Positions 8,539 through 17,164 of a stretch of DNA of 64,000 nucleotides are shown here, one piece after another. Every line of letters starts with the position of its first letter. Position 1 is the first letter of the stretch. Below the pieces are notes generated by a model, which was given only the letters and a program-made list of their open reading frames with translations, was not told where the DNA came from and made no database searches. This DNA is from Winogradskyella eckloniae (GTDB taxonomy: Bacteria; Bacteroidota; Bacteroidia; Flavobacteriales; Flavobacteriaceae): positions 62,001 to 126,000 of the forward strand of contig NZ_JABRWP010000005.1 in the NCBI RefSeq assembly GCF_013249045.1. Direction: 5' to 3'. Made by a program: the position numbers and the translations under genes.

Positions 8539-9261
8539 ATGTTAGCAATACTTAAAAAAGAAATAAGCACCTTTTTCGCCTCTCCAATTGGCTATTTAGT
8601 AATAGGTGTGTTTTTATTACTCAATGGTTTATTTCTTTGGGTTTTTAAAGGCAATTTTAATATTTTAGATAACGGCTTAGCCAGCTTATCTTCCTTCTTT
8701 TTATTAGCGCCTTGGATCCTTATTTTCCTTGTACCTGCGGTAACGATGCGTAGTTTTAGTGATGAGAAAAAACAAGGTACTTTAGAGTTATTGGTAACTA
8801 AACCAATTTCTCATTTTCAGATTGTATTAGGTAAATATTTTGGAGCATTTGTATTGATTATCATGGCTTTGATTCCAACATTGCTCTATGTTTACACTGT
8901 TTCGCAATTAGGAAATCCTCAAGGTAATCTAGACATGGGAAGCACTATTGGTTCTTACTTTGGTTTATTGTTTTTAGTAGGCGCTTACACAGCCATTGGT
9001 GTGTTTGCCTCTACGCTTTCAGACAATCAAATTGTCGCATTTATCATTGCCGTTTTTATCTGTTTCTTTTTCTATTTTGGTTTTGAAGGTATCTCTAATT
9101 ACAATGTTTTTGGCGATCTTATTTACATGGAAAATTTAGGAATGTCTGCCCACTACAACAGTATGAGTCGTGGTGTAATAGACACTAGAGATTTAATATA
9201 TTTTATAAGTATTGCCTTAGCCTTCTTATTATTTACAAAACTTAGAATTCAAAAACACTAA
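8539..9261 (+). CDS. gldF: Gliding motility ABC transporter permease GldF
   Basis: An inner-membrane permease of the GldA-GldF-GldG ABC system, required for gliding in Flavobacterium johnsoniae. The 240-aa protein has six hydrophobic segments and the ABC-2 permease core: KKEISTFFASPIGYLVIGVF at the N-terminus, TMRSFSDEKKQGTLELLVTKP in the cytoplasmic loop, and GVFASTLSDNQIVAFIIAVF. The C-terminal half contains LIYMENLGMSAHYNSMSRGV, typical of GldF. The ATPase GldA is not in this window. One small gene separates it from gldG. A 7-nt tandem repeat lies immediately upstream. Confidence 0.93.
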   Translation: MLAILKKEISTFFASPIGYLVIGVFLLLNGLFLWVFKGNFNILDNGLASLSSFFLLAPWILIFLVPAVTMRSFSDEKKQGTLELLVTKPISHFQIVLGKYFGAFVLIIMALIPTLLYVYTVSQLGNPQGNLDMGSTIGSYFGLLFLVGAYTAIGVFASTLSDNQIVAFIIAVFICFFFYFGFEGISNYNVFGDLIYMENLGMSAHYNSMSRGVIDTRDLIYFISIALAFLLFTKLRIQKH

Positions 9262-9262
9262 T

Positions 9263-9760
9263 ATGATCATCACACCTTTATTAATCCTATTTTTAATCGT
9301 TGTGTTTGTGCTATTGTTTTTGTTTTTAAACACAGTAGATAAACGCAAGTGGTTAACAGCAATAATTAGCCTGGTGTTAACCCCTTTTGTGTATTTCTAT
9401 ATGTTTTATCCGTTTATAAACATCATAAGCAACTATCATCATCAAAAACATTTTGATAGTGAGGCTTGGCTAGAAAATCCGGCATTACGTTACGAAATGA
9501 TAGATAACACTATTGAATCTAACACACTCATAGGACTTTCAAAACAAGACATAACTGCACGTTTAGGAAAAGCAGAATGGCTCAGTTGGGACGATGCCAA
9601 TAAAACCCATGACACCAATATATGGAATTATGGACTTGGTATAGAACCTGGCGCTTTTAATGACCAAAAAGAATGTGTGCAAATAATATTTAAAGACGAT
9701 AAAGTTGTTGCTGTAAAACCTTATCAAGAAGAAATAACCTTCGAGAATGAAAAAGAATAA
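9263..9760 (+). CDS. Small membrane-anchored protein inserted between gldF and gldG (BamE-like?)
   Basis: A 165-aa protein with two N-terminal TM segments (residues about 3-23 and 31-55) and an extracytoplasmic C-terminal domain. That domain contains LIGLSKQDITARLGKAEWLSW, WNYGLGIE, and CVQIIFKDDKVVAVKPY. This order (helix with xxLGxP-like turn, then strands ending in an 'F-D-V' strand) resembles SmpA/BamE-type domains; the resemblance is my pattern reading, not a search result. It starts 1 base after the gldF stop and overlaps gldG by 14 bases, so it is in the gldFG operon and translationally coupled. Function unknown. Confidence 0.7.
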   Translation: MIITPLLILFLIVVFVLLFLFLNTVDKRKWLTAIISLVLTPFVYFYMFYPFINIISNYHHQKHFDSEAWLENPALRYEMIDNTIESNTLIGLSKQDITARLGKAEWLSWDDANKTHDTNIWNYGLGIEPGAFNDQKECVQIIFKDDKVVAVKPYQEEITFENEKE

Positions 9761-11417
9761 AACTATACTATATATCATAGCCATTATTATTGGGCTTGTT
9801 ATTGTTAATGCCATATCGAGCTCCATATACCAACGCTTTGATTTAACCAAGGATCAGCGTTATACGTTGTCTGATGCTTCAAAAGCATTGATTAGCGATT
9901 TAGATTCGCCTTTGGTAATCGATGTGTTTTTAGAAGGTGACTTTCCTTCAGAATTTAGGTTACTTCAAACTGAAGTCAAACAAATGGTTGAAGAATTTCA
10001 ACTAGAATCAAAACAAATTTTCGTTAACTACATTGACCCAGTAAAAGATGAAGCGACCCGTCAGCAATACATAGAAGAACTTACAAATGCTGGTTTAGAA
10101 CCTTATATTAATACTGACAACAGTACCGGAAAAGTAACACAAGACATTATTTTCCCTTGGGCTTTTGCTAGTTACAAAGACCAAACTTTAAAGATTCCGC
10201 TTTTAAAACGAAGTATTACACTTGGTTTACCAGAGCAGATTAATAATTCAGTTCAATCTTTAGAATATGCCTTTGCGGATGGATTTAGTAAATTGGTTAA
10301 ACCTAAAGAAAAAACGATTGCCATTTTAAAAGGTAACGGCCAGTTAGATGATATTTATATTGCAGATTTTCTAAAAACAATAAAACCATACTACAATTTA
10401 GCGCAATTTACTTTAGACAGTGTAGCGACCAATCCACAAGGGACTTTAGAAAAGTTAGAACAATATGACCTTGTCGTTTCTGTAAAACCTAGTATAGCGT
10501 TTTCTGAAAACGAAAAACTCGTTTTAGATCAATTTACCATGAATGGTGGAAAAAGTCTTTGGCTTACAGAAGCTGTGGTAATGGACAAGGATAGTCTGTA
10601 CAATGCCACAGGAACTGGAGTTTCTATTATGCGAGATTTAAAGTTGAATGACTTTTTCTTTAAATATGGTGTTCGTGTTAATCCTACTTTAGTAAAGGAC
10701 CTTTACTCTGCGCCTATTATGTTGTCTATTGGCGAAGGTAGTCAGGCGCAAATGCAACCTATTCAATGGCAATATTCGCCATTGGCAGCGTCTAACCCAA
10801 AACATCCTATTACGAAGAATTTAAACATTGTAAAATTTGATTTTGCCAGTCCGATTGATACCTTAAAAAATGGAATAAAAAAATCCATACTATTGCAAAG
10901 TTCACCTAAATCTAAAACCGAAGGTGCGCCAACAACAATTTCATTGGCCAATGTAACACAAGCTCCAGATGAAGCAAGTTACAACTTAGGCTCTCAAAAC
11001 TTAGCTGTTTTATTAGAAGGTGAATTTACGTCTGTGTATGATAAACGTGTTTTACCATTTAAGGTAAAAAATTATAAATCTAAAAGTACAGCTACCAAAA
11101 TGGTTGTTATTTCAGACGGCAACGTCGCAAAAAACGACGTTATAAAAAATAGACCTTTAGAACTAGGCTTTGATCAGTTGACAGGAAAATCGTTTGGCAA
11201 TAAAGAATTTCTGCTTAATGCAGTGAATTACCTTTTAGACGACACAGGACTTATAAACATTAGAGCCAAAGAAATTACTGTCGCATTTTTAGATGCTGAT
11301 AAAGTAAAAGAAACAAAAGGTACTTGGCAATTTATTAATATAGCCTTGCCACTCATACTTTTAGCTGTATTTGGTTTTGTATTTTATTTTTTAAGAAAAC
11401 GCAAATACGCATCTTAA
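9747..11417 (+). CDS. gldG: Gliding motility ABC transporter auxiliary protein GldG
   Basis: The 556-aa partner of GldF in the gliding ABC transporter. It has an N-terminal TM (residues about 7-25), a large extracytoplasmic domain and a C-terminal TM (about 529-549) followed by the basic tail LRKRKYAS. The core contains RFDLTKDQRYTLSDASKALI and DVFLEGDFPSEFRLLQTEV, the hallmark of GldG, and an ABC_transp_aux-type region with AILKGNGQLDDIYIADFLK. It overlaps the preceding small gene by 14 bases. Its role in gliding rather than general transport is known from F. johnsoniae genetics. Confidence 0.93.
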   Translation: MKKNKTILYIIAIIIGLVIVNAISSSIYQRFDLTKDQRYTLSDASKALISDLDSPLVIDVFLEGDFPSEFRLLQTEVKQMVEEFQLESKQIFVNYIDPVKDEATRQQYIEELTNAGLEPYINTDNSTGKVTQDIIFPWAFASYKDQTLKIPLLKRSITLGLPEQINNSVQSLEYAFADGFSKLVKPKEKTIAILKGNGQLDDIYIADFLKTIKPYYNLAQFTLDSVATNPQGTLEKLEQYDLVVSVKPSIAFSENEKLVLDQFTMNGGKSLWLTEAVVMDKDSLYNATGTGVSIMRDLKLNDFFFKYGVRVNPTLVKDLYSAPIMLSIGEGSQAQMQPIQWQYSPLAASNPKHPITKNLNIVKFDFASPIDTLKNGIKKSILLQSSPKSKTEGAPTTISLANVTQAPDEASYNLGSQNLAVLLEGEFTSVYDKRVLPFKVKNYKSKSTATKMVVISDGNVAKNDVIKNRPLELGFDQLTGKSFGNKEFLLNAVNYLLDDTGLINIRAKEITVAFLDADKVKETKGTWQFINIALPLILLAVFGFVFYFLRKRKYAS

Positions 11418-11502
11418 AATTCTTTAAAAGATTTATTACGAATTGTGTATTCTTAAGCCCATTTTGTTAATAAGTTTGTTTTATTAAACCCATCTATTAA
11501 GA

Positions 11503-11510
11503 TATATTTG
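11503..11510 (+). promoter_or_regulatory. -7 box of the dnaN promoter
   Basis: TATATTTG matches TAnnTTTG exactly, with a TTTG at 11475-11478 (24-nt spacing, somewhat long). The predicted transcript start near 11516 gives a leader of about 32 nt. Confidence 0.5.
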
Positions 11511-11547
11511 TAAGACCAATTAAAAGTATTAAACACATATATTTAGT

Positions 11548-12666
11548 ATGAAATTTATTGTTTCAAGCACATATTTATTAAAGCAACTTCAAGTATTAGG
11601 AGGCGTTATTAATAACAGTAATACACTTCCTATTTTAGATAATTTTCTATTTGAACTCAGCCAATCAAAATTAACGATTTCGGCTAGTGATTTAGAAACA
11701 ACAATGTCTGCGACGATCGATGTAGAAAGTGACTCTGAAGGTAGTATTGCTTTACCTGCACGTTTACTTTTAGATACTTTAAAGACTTTTCCGGAGCAAC
11801 CATTAACTTTTGTTGTTGAAGAAAATAATACGGTTGAAATTAGCTCTAATCATGGTAAATATGCCTTAGCTTATGCTGATGGTGCGGAATTCCCAAATGC
11901 AGTTTCTATCGAAGATGCTAGTACCACAACGATAATGGGAGACATTTTAGCCACTGCCATTAGTAAAACTATTTTTGCAGCTGGTAATGATGATTTAAGA
12001 CCTGTAATGAGTGGTGTGTTTTTTCAGTTTTCTCAAGATAACTTAACGTTTGTAGCAACTGATGCTCATAAATTGGTGAAATATACTAGAAATGATGTTA
12101 GTGCTACTGAAACTGCAGAATTCATTATGCCTAAGAAACCTTTAAATCTTTTAAAAGGAATTTTAGCAGGAAGTGATGATGATGTTTTAGTAGAATATAA
12201 TGAATCTAACGCTAAGTTTACTTTTGAAAACTCTGTATTAATTTGCCGTTTAATCGATGGAAAATATCCTAATTACGAAGCGGTAATACCAAAAGAGAAT
12301 CCAAATAAATTGGTAATAGATAGAACGCAATTTTTAAACTCTGTTCGTCGTGTTAGTATATTTTCTAACAAAACAACCCACCAAATTAGACTTAAAATTG
12401 CTGGTGCAGAACTAAATATTTCTGCTGAAGACATCGATTACTCAAACAAAGCCGAAGAACGTTTAACTTGTGATTATCAAGGTGACGACATGCAAATTGG
12501 TTTTAACTCGCGTTTCTTAACCGAAATGATTAATAATTTAGGTTCTGACGACGTACAGTTAGAAATGAGTTTGCCAAATAGAGCAGGCATCTTAACACCA
12601 ATTGATGGATTAGATGAAGGCGAACTTGTTACCATGCTTGTAATGCCAGTGATGCTAAATAGCTAA
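11548..12666 (+). CDS. dnaN: DNA polymerase III beta subunit (sliding clamp)
   Basis: The ring clamp that tethers the replicative polymerase. The 372-aa protein has three clamp domains: N-terminal MKFIVSSTYLLKQLQVLGGVI, DNFLFELSQSKLTISASDLE, middle GVFFQFSQDNLTFVATDAHKL and C-terminal INISEDI-like AELNISAEDIDYSNKAEE with the end LVMPVMLNS. The gene stands alone here, not beside dnaA, which is normal for Bacteroidota. The last two codons and the stop lie inside an 8-nt tandem repeat. A strong terminator follows at 12703. Confidence 0.97.
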   Translation: MKFIVSSTYLLKQLQVLGGVINNSNTLPILDNFLFELSQSKLTISASDLETTMSATIDVESDSEGSIALPARLLLDTLKTFPEQPLTFVVEENNTVEISSNHGKYALAYADGAEFPNAVSIEDASTTTIMGDILATAISKTIFAAGNDDLRPVMSGVFFQFSQDNLTFVATDAHKLVKYTRNDVSATETAEFIMPKKPLNLLKGILAGSDDDVLVEYNESNAKFTFENSVLICRLIDGKYPNYEAVIPKENPNKLVIDRTQFLNSVRRVSIFSNKTTHQIRLKIAGAELNISAEDIDYSNKAEERLTCDYQGDDMQIGFNSRFLTEMINNLGSDDVQLEMSLPNRAGILTPIDGLDEGELVTMLVMPVMLNS

Positions 12667-12685
12667 ATAGCTAAATAGCTAAATA
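12654..12685 (+). repeat. Octanucleotide tandem repeat across the dnaN stop codon
   Basis: Four perfect copies of GCTAAATA. The dnaN stop TAA (12664-12666) falls in the second copy, so gain or loss of the later copies would not change the protein. Confidence 0.95.
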
Positions 12686-12702
12686 TAAGATAATTAATAA
12701 AG

Positions 12703-12733
12703 AAAGCACACTATTAGAAAGTGTGCTTTTTTT
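12703..12733 (+). terminator. Intrinsic terminator of dnaN
   Basis: A 9-bp stem AAAGCACAC / GTGTGCTTT with a 9-nt loop, ending in a run of seven T's. Confidence 0.85.
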
Positions 12734-12754
12734 ATAGTCTTAATCTGGTAACTT

Positions 12755-13297
12755 CTAATCTAAATAAAATTCATTTATATAAATATACGAACCATCGTAA
12801 ACTCCCGTAATTTCAATACCATCTGCCCTTGTAAACGCAAAACTTAACTGAATACCATCTACGTCATAATCTATAATGGTTAAGCTTCCTTCAGTTATTT
12901 CTAAGCCAGTATTATTTCCGTTTTTGTAGCACTGAACAAATCCATCTTCATTTTCTCCATCAATAATACTTCCATTTACAACAAATTCTAAGCTTAAAAT
13001 TTCATCGAAATCATAAGTGGAATTAGGAGTAAAATCAGAATCATTAATTTGTGCCGTAAATAAATCGACATTATTAATTGTAGTCCCTGAAAAAGAGTCT
13101 TCAATTTGTGCCTCTGTAATATTCGTTAAATTTAAATACACACTATTGAATGAAGTCTCGACAACAGCAGCATTCATTTCATATGCAGAAGCTTCTATTG
13201 TAATATTATTTTCATAAGAATTATTACTATCATCTGAGGCACAAGCGGTCATAACCAGTGCATATAATACTATCGCACCATATTTAAGTAATTTCAT
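12755..13297 (-). CDS. Lipoprotein of unknown function
   Basis: A 180-aa protein with a lipoprotein signal: hydrophobic residues 5-18 followed by the lipobox MTAC (Cys about 19) and an acidic SDDSNNS start to the mature protein, which in Bacteroidota often favours surface export of lipoproteins. The rest is acidic and predicted beta-rich (FAFTRADGIEITGVYDGSYIYINEFYL at the end), reminiscent of small lipocalin-like or calycin-like lipoproteins. No function can be given. It lies convergent to dnaN and upstream of the T9SS cargo gene on the same strand, separated from it by the terminator at 13322. Confidence 0.7.
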   Translation of the reverse strand: MKLLKYGAIVLYALVMTACASDDSNNSYENNITIEASAYEMNAAVVETSFNSVYLNLTNITEAQIEDSFSGTTINNVDLFTAQINDSDFTPNSTYDFDEILSLEFVVNGSIIDGENEDGFVQCYKNGNNTGLEITEGSLTIIDYDVDGIQLSFAFTRADGIEITGVYDGSYIYINEFYLD

Positions 13298-13321
13298 AAT
13301 ATATATTGTATGTGATTTTAT

Positions 13322-13350
13322 AAAAAACGCTCACAAAAATGAGCGCTTTT
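13322..13350 (-). terminator. Intrinsic terminator of the T9SS cargo gene
   Basis: Read on the minus strand, GCGCTCA / TGAGCGT arms with a TTTTTG loop are followed by six T's. It lies 14 bases past the stop at 13364. Confidence 0.8.
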
Positions 13351-13363
13351 ATATGTTACTAAT

Positions 13364-16300
13364 CTAGTTTTTAAAAAACTTCTGAGTTACCGATTTTGTT
13401 GCCGTTTTCATTTGAATAAGATAAAATCCTGCAGGTAAGTTAGACGTATCAATTCCGTGGTTAATAACCTGAGATTTTTTAACCAATTGTCCATTAACAT
13501 TGTAAATTGCTACACTTTCAATTTGTACCTCAGATTGAATATATAATGTATCATTTACAGGGTTTGGATATAAATTTACTGTATTTGAACTTACAGACAC
13601 CTCATCAAATCCTAAAGCGGAATTATATTCGTAGGCACCTAAATCTATAGTTGTATTAAAAAATCTATCGTTTCCGGATAAATCTAAACTTGAAAAAATT
13701 GCTGTGTTATAATACGTATTATCTCCTTGATCTATAATATAATTTGAAGCTGATGTTGGTTTATAAGCAGCATCTAAATTTAAATTATCCATTGATGGGT
13801 CTAATATCGTCAAATTACTTGCATTGTAAGTCCCAGAAGTTGCAGCTGATGTAACCTGCGCTACAGTGTTGTAAACATTAATGGTTTGGCTATTACCTTC
13901 ACTTGTTTTACTGTTTTCAATATCTACCGTACTGAATTGGCTTCCATTATATTTATTTTGCCAAAAAATACTGTTTCTTGTTTCAAGACGAATCCAACCA
14001 CTTCCACTAACGTTAACGACATGTTGTACGGAAGCATGGTTGTTAACGTTATTTACAATTGTAGCATTATTTAAATAGTGAACTATACTTCTGTTACCAT
14101 TTGAAGACGTACTTCTTCTAAACCAAATTGCACCAAAGTCTGAATTATACGTATTATCTGTAAATAGAATATTTGACCAATGAGACGTTAACTCATCTAA
14201 ATTTGAGGCACTATGCTCTACTAAAACAACACCATTATTGGTCGCATTGTTGGTTATTGCTACATTTTCAACCACCAAGTCTCCAGAAAATCTTCTCCAA
14301 TCTAATAGTAAGCCTCCACTGTAATTTTCTGAAATCCATGTATTTTTCAAAGTAAAATTGGTAACATTGGTATTAGTTGCGATAACAGGACTAGCCCCAT
14401 AGGTATACGCATTCTGAAGAACAAAACCATCAAAAATGACATTATCATCTTCAAGACTTACTAATGTTGTGGCATTATCGGTTTTATTAGCTGTAAAATC
14501 ACCTTCAATATCATCACCATTAATATCTCCAGAAATAATAGTAGCATTATCTGTAAATACTTTAGTTAAATCGCGATCTGTTAAGGTTAACTCAGTACCA
14601 TCAAAACCACCATAGATTTTTAAGTTTTCTAAATCTAATGTTAATACTGAAGCTGCTGTTACTGGAGTATAAACACCACTTGACACCCAAATTTCATCAT
14701 TTAATAATGCATTATTTAGGGCATCTTCAATGCTAGTAAAAGCATCTGTCCAAGAGCTTCCGTCATTATTTCCTGTGGCGTTTGCATTAACATAATACAC
14801 TGTAGGAATACAATTTTCACTATAGTTTGTGGTTGTATCTTTTGTCCATCCATTATCATACACACCTACTTGGTTTGGTGTATATCCTGAATCTATTTGT
14901 ACACATGTTAAATCAGGATTATTATATACCTTCATATATACAAAATTAGAGTTATTGCCATTAGCCACATTTAAACTAGTAAGCTGATTGTCATATATTA
15001 ACAATTGATTTATTTGAGGATAAGCACTAATATCAAAAGTTGTAAATTGGTTAAAAGCAGCGTGAATTCTAGTTAAACTAGGGTTATTGCTAATATCTAG
15101 ACTACTGATTGAATTATCTTGGAAATCTACAGCAGTAAGCGTTGTGTTATTAGTAATATCTATACTTGTTAAGCTATTACTCGCCACAATTAATTCAGTT
15201 AATAAAGTATTATTAGAAACATCAATACTAGTTAAGTTATTATCGTTTGCTGTTAATGTATTTAAATTTGAATTCGCGGTAAGCACGATAGACGATATGG
15301 TATTGTCACTAATATTTAAAGCTGTTAAAACTGCTAAATTAGTCACATCTACATTTGTTAAGCTATTATCACTACAATTTAAATCAATAAGATTCGTATT
15401 TAAACTTACATTTAACGTAGATAAGCTATTATCGCTACAATTTAAAACCTCAAGACCAGTTGCCCCTTGAAGATTTAAATTTGAAATATTATTAGATCTT
15501 GTATTTAAAGTTGTTAAGGACGCTAAATTTGAAACATCTAAACTCGTTAAACTGTTATCTTCAGCATCTAAAATTATTAAAGAAGTCCCCTGCACATTTA
15601 AACTACCAATATTATTTTCTTTACAATTTAAATTGGTAAGACCTGTAATAGTTGACACATCTAAAGCCGTAATTGTATTATCACTACAATCTAATGCGAT
15701 AAGATTGATGAAAGCTTCAATCCCAGTTAAATCTGAAATTGCCAAACTACTTACATCTAGTGCTCCCGAGACAGCCTGAGCTTCTGCAACAGATATTTCT
15801 TGATCATAATCTGTGTTAATTGCACTGTTACTAACTAAATAAGACTTAAAATTAGCATCTGGAATAGTGATGTAAGTTACGCTAACACTACAGTCTTCTA
15901 CGACTCTAGTTTCTAAATCTCGCGTCCAACCCACATCATACAATCCTACGTTAGCGGGTGGCACAGTACCTGCATCTACTTGTATACAAGTAAGGCTAGA
16001 GTTGTTATAAGATTTCATATATATAAAATTAGCATTGTTGCCATTAGCTAAATTTAATTCTACAAGCTGATTGTTTTGACAATGAACTTGATTTAATGTT
16101 GGAATATTACTAACATCTAATGTGGTTATTTGGTTGTCCGCACAATGTAATCGTGTTAAACTAGTATTATTACTAACATCTAACGATGTTAGGTTATTTG
16201 CATACACTTCTAAAATGGTAATATTTACAAAGGCTTCAATTCCTGTTAAATCTGTAATGCCAAGTCCTGTTGCAGATATAGTTCCTGTAAAAGCCTGTGC

Positions 16301-16459
16301 TTCTGCTACAGAAATTTCTGAATCGCTATTGGTATTAATTGCTGTATTTCCTAATAAATAGTTTTTAAAGTTAGTATCTGGAATGTTCACATTTTGGGCC
16401 ATTGCCGAAAACACACCAAAACACAAGCAGGTTATAAATAAGAGTACTGTTTTTTTCAT
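13364..16459 (-). CDS. Secreted LRR plus beta-helix protein with T9SS C-terminal sorting domain
   Basis: A 1031-aa surface or secreted protein. It has a signal peptide (MKKTVLLFITCLCFGVFSAMAQ), then two copies of a segment beginning IPDTNFKNYLLGNTAI / IPDANFKSYLVSNSAI that runs through EISVAEAQA to DLTGIEAF. Between and after these are many leucine-rich repeats of the form LTSLDVSNNTSLTxL (to about residue 510). A segment YYVNANATGNNDGSSWTDAF (from about 550) begins a right-handed beta-helix like that of choice-of-anchor/pectate-lyase-fold proteins. The last about 75 residues, starting LYPNPVNDTLYI and ending KSVTQKFFKN, are a type A T9SS sorting domain. Probable role: adhesion or interaction at the surface. 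It is a single-gene unit. Confidence 0.88.
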   Translation of the reverse strand: MKKTVLLFITCLCFGVFSAMAQNVNIPDTNFKNYLLGNTAINTNSDSEISVAEAQAFTGTISATGLGITDLTGIEAFVNITILEVYANNLTSLDVSNNTSLTRLHCADNQITTLDVSNIPTLNQVHCQNNQLVELNLANGNNANFIYMKSYNNSSLTCIQVDAGTVPPANVGLYDVGWTRDLETRVVEDCSVSVTYITIPDANFKSYLVSNSAINTDYDQEISVAEAQAVSGALDVSSLAISDLTGIEAFINLIALDCSDNTITALDVSTITGLTNLNCKENNIGSLNVQGTSLIILDAEDNSLTSLDVSNLASLTTLNTRSNNISNLNLQGATGLEVLNCSDNSLSTLNVSLNTNLIDLNCSDNSLTNVDVTNLAVLTALNISDNTISSIVLTANSNLNTLTANDNNLTSIDVSNNTLLTELIVASNSLTSIDITNNTTLTAVDFQDNSISSLDISNNPSLTRIHAAFNQFTTFDISAYPQINQLLIYDNQLTSLNVANGNNSNFVYMKVYNNPDLTCVQIDSGYTPNQVGVYDNGWTKDTTTNYSENCIPTVYYVNANATGNNDGSSWTDAFTSIEDALNNALLNDEIWVSSGVYTPVTAASVLTLDLENLKIYGGFDGTELTLTDRDLTKVFTDNATIISGDINGDDIEGDFTANKTDNATTLVSLEDDNVIFDGFVLQNAYTYGASPVIATNTNVTNFTLKNTWISENYSGGLLLDWRRFSGDLVVENVAITNNATNNGVVLVEHSASNLDELTSHWSNILFTDNTYNSDFGAIWFRRSTSSNGNRSIVHYLNNATIVNNVNNHASVQHVVNVSGSGWIRLETRNSIFWQNKYNGSQFSTVDIENSKTSEGNSQTINVYNTVAQVTSAATSGTYNASNLTILDPSMDNLNLDAAYKPTSASNYIIDQGDNTYYNTAIFSSLDLSGNDRFFNTTIDLGAYEYNSALGFDEVSVSSNTVNLYPNPVNDTLYIQSEVQIESVAIYNVNGQLVKKSQVINHGIDTSNLPAGFYLIQMKTATKSVTQKFFKN

Positions 16460-16558
16460 TGTAGTTGAGAATTTTTATATTAATAGACTACAAAACAATA
16501 GTTATTGCCTGATTTTTCAATTTGTATTTTTCTGAAACTCTGCTATTTTTTTCTAAAT

Positions 16559-16590
16559 AAAAAAAGAGTTTACAAGTTGTAAACTCTTTT
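16559..16590 (-). terminator. Intrinsic terminator after the 168-aa secreted protein gene
   Basis: A 12-bp perfect stem AAAAGAGTTTAC / GTAAACTCTTTT with a 5-nt loop. The minus-strand side ends in seven T's, so it serves the gene ending at 16620. The T-run on the plus side is shorter. Confidence 0.85.
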
Positions 16591-16619
16591 TAAATAGAAA
16601 GTAAATGATTTATAAAATT

Positions 16620-17126
16620 TTATTCTATACAAGCAATATAATTACCATAAGGCGCTTTAATTGTACCTCTATTTATACCATTAAAATAAGCATTACCATA
16701 CTCTCCACCTCCAGTGTAATCCCGTCTTAGAATAAACTCATAAAGCATACATTGGCCATCCGAGTTTTTCTGAATAACTGCACCAACAGCCCATTGATAT
16801 AAAGGAAGTCCCGTTTCTTTATGTTTTACAGTAGACCAATTATTAGATGTTATATATTGGTGCGTATTACTCATACTATGCTTACTGTAATACAAATCTA
16901 AACCTTTTACAGCAATGGCTTTTAAAGCTTCATCGTTATCTAAAGTACCAGCATCTGGCAGCTTAATATTTTTTCTTTTTTCTAGCTCTTCTTCACTTAA
17001 TTTTTTATCTTTCTTTTTAATCAAAGGTTTATCTAGTTTATCTTTTATTTTTTTTAAAAATTGTGCATGCGTCGGTTGAACAGCACCAATAGCTATAATA
17101 GTTAGAAGTATAAATAACTTTTTCAT
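16620..17126 (-). CDS. Secreted protein, short part-paralogue of the neighbouring 410-aa protein
   Basis: A 168-aa exported protein with a signal peptide ending near PTHAQ, then a very basic stretch (FLKKIKDKLDKPLIKKKDKK), then a globular C-terminal domain. That domain aligns by eye with the C-terminus of the upstream gene product: NNWSTVKHKETGLPLYQWAVGA against NDWSVVKNKYTGHIMYRWIKGA, and the G-rich tail GGGEYGNAYFNGINRG against GAGYGSSEFGGVIHG. It therefore looks like a truncated or minimal version of its neighbour. No enzymatic motif is recognised. It is 38 bases downstream of that gene on the same strand and ends at a terminator. Confidence 0.7.
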   Translation of the reverse strand: MKKLFILLTIIAIGAVQPTHAQFLKKIKDKLDKPLIKKKDKKLSEEELEKRKNIKLPDAGTLDNDEALKAIAVKGLDLYYSKHSMSNTHQYITSNNWSTVKHKETGLPLYQWAVGAVIQKNSDGQCMLYEFILRRDYTGGGEYGNAYFNGINRGTIKAPYGNYIACIE

Positions 17127-17164
17127 GATAAATAAAGTATTGAAAATTGATTGTTTATAACGTT

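Noticed and set aside
15087..15470. Plus-strand frame of 127 codons inside the LRR gene
   Set aside because: It is an opposite-strand shadow of leucine-rich repeats (repeated L/K/V pattern) with no start context or family similarity.
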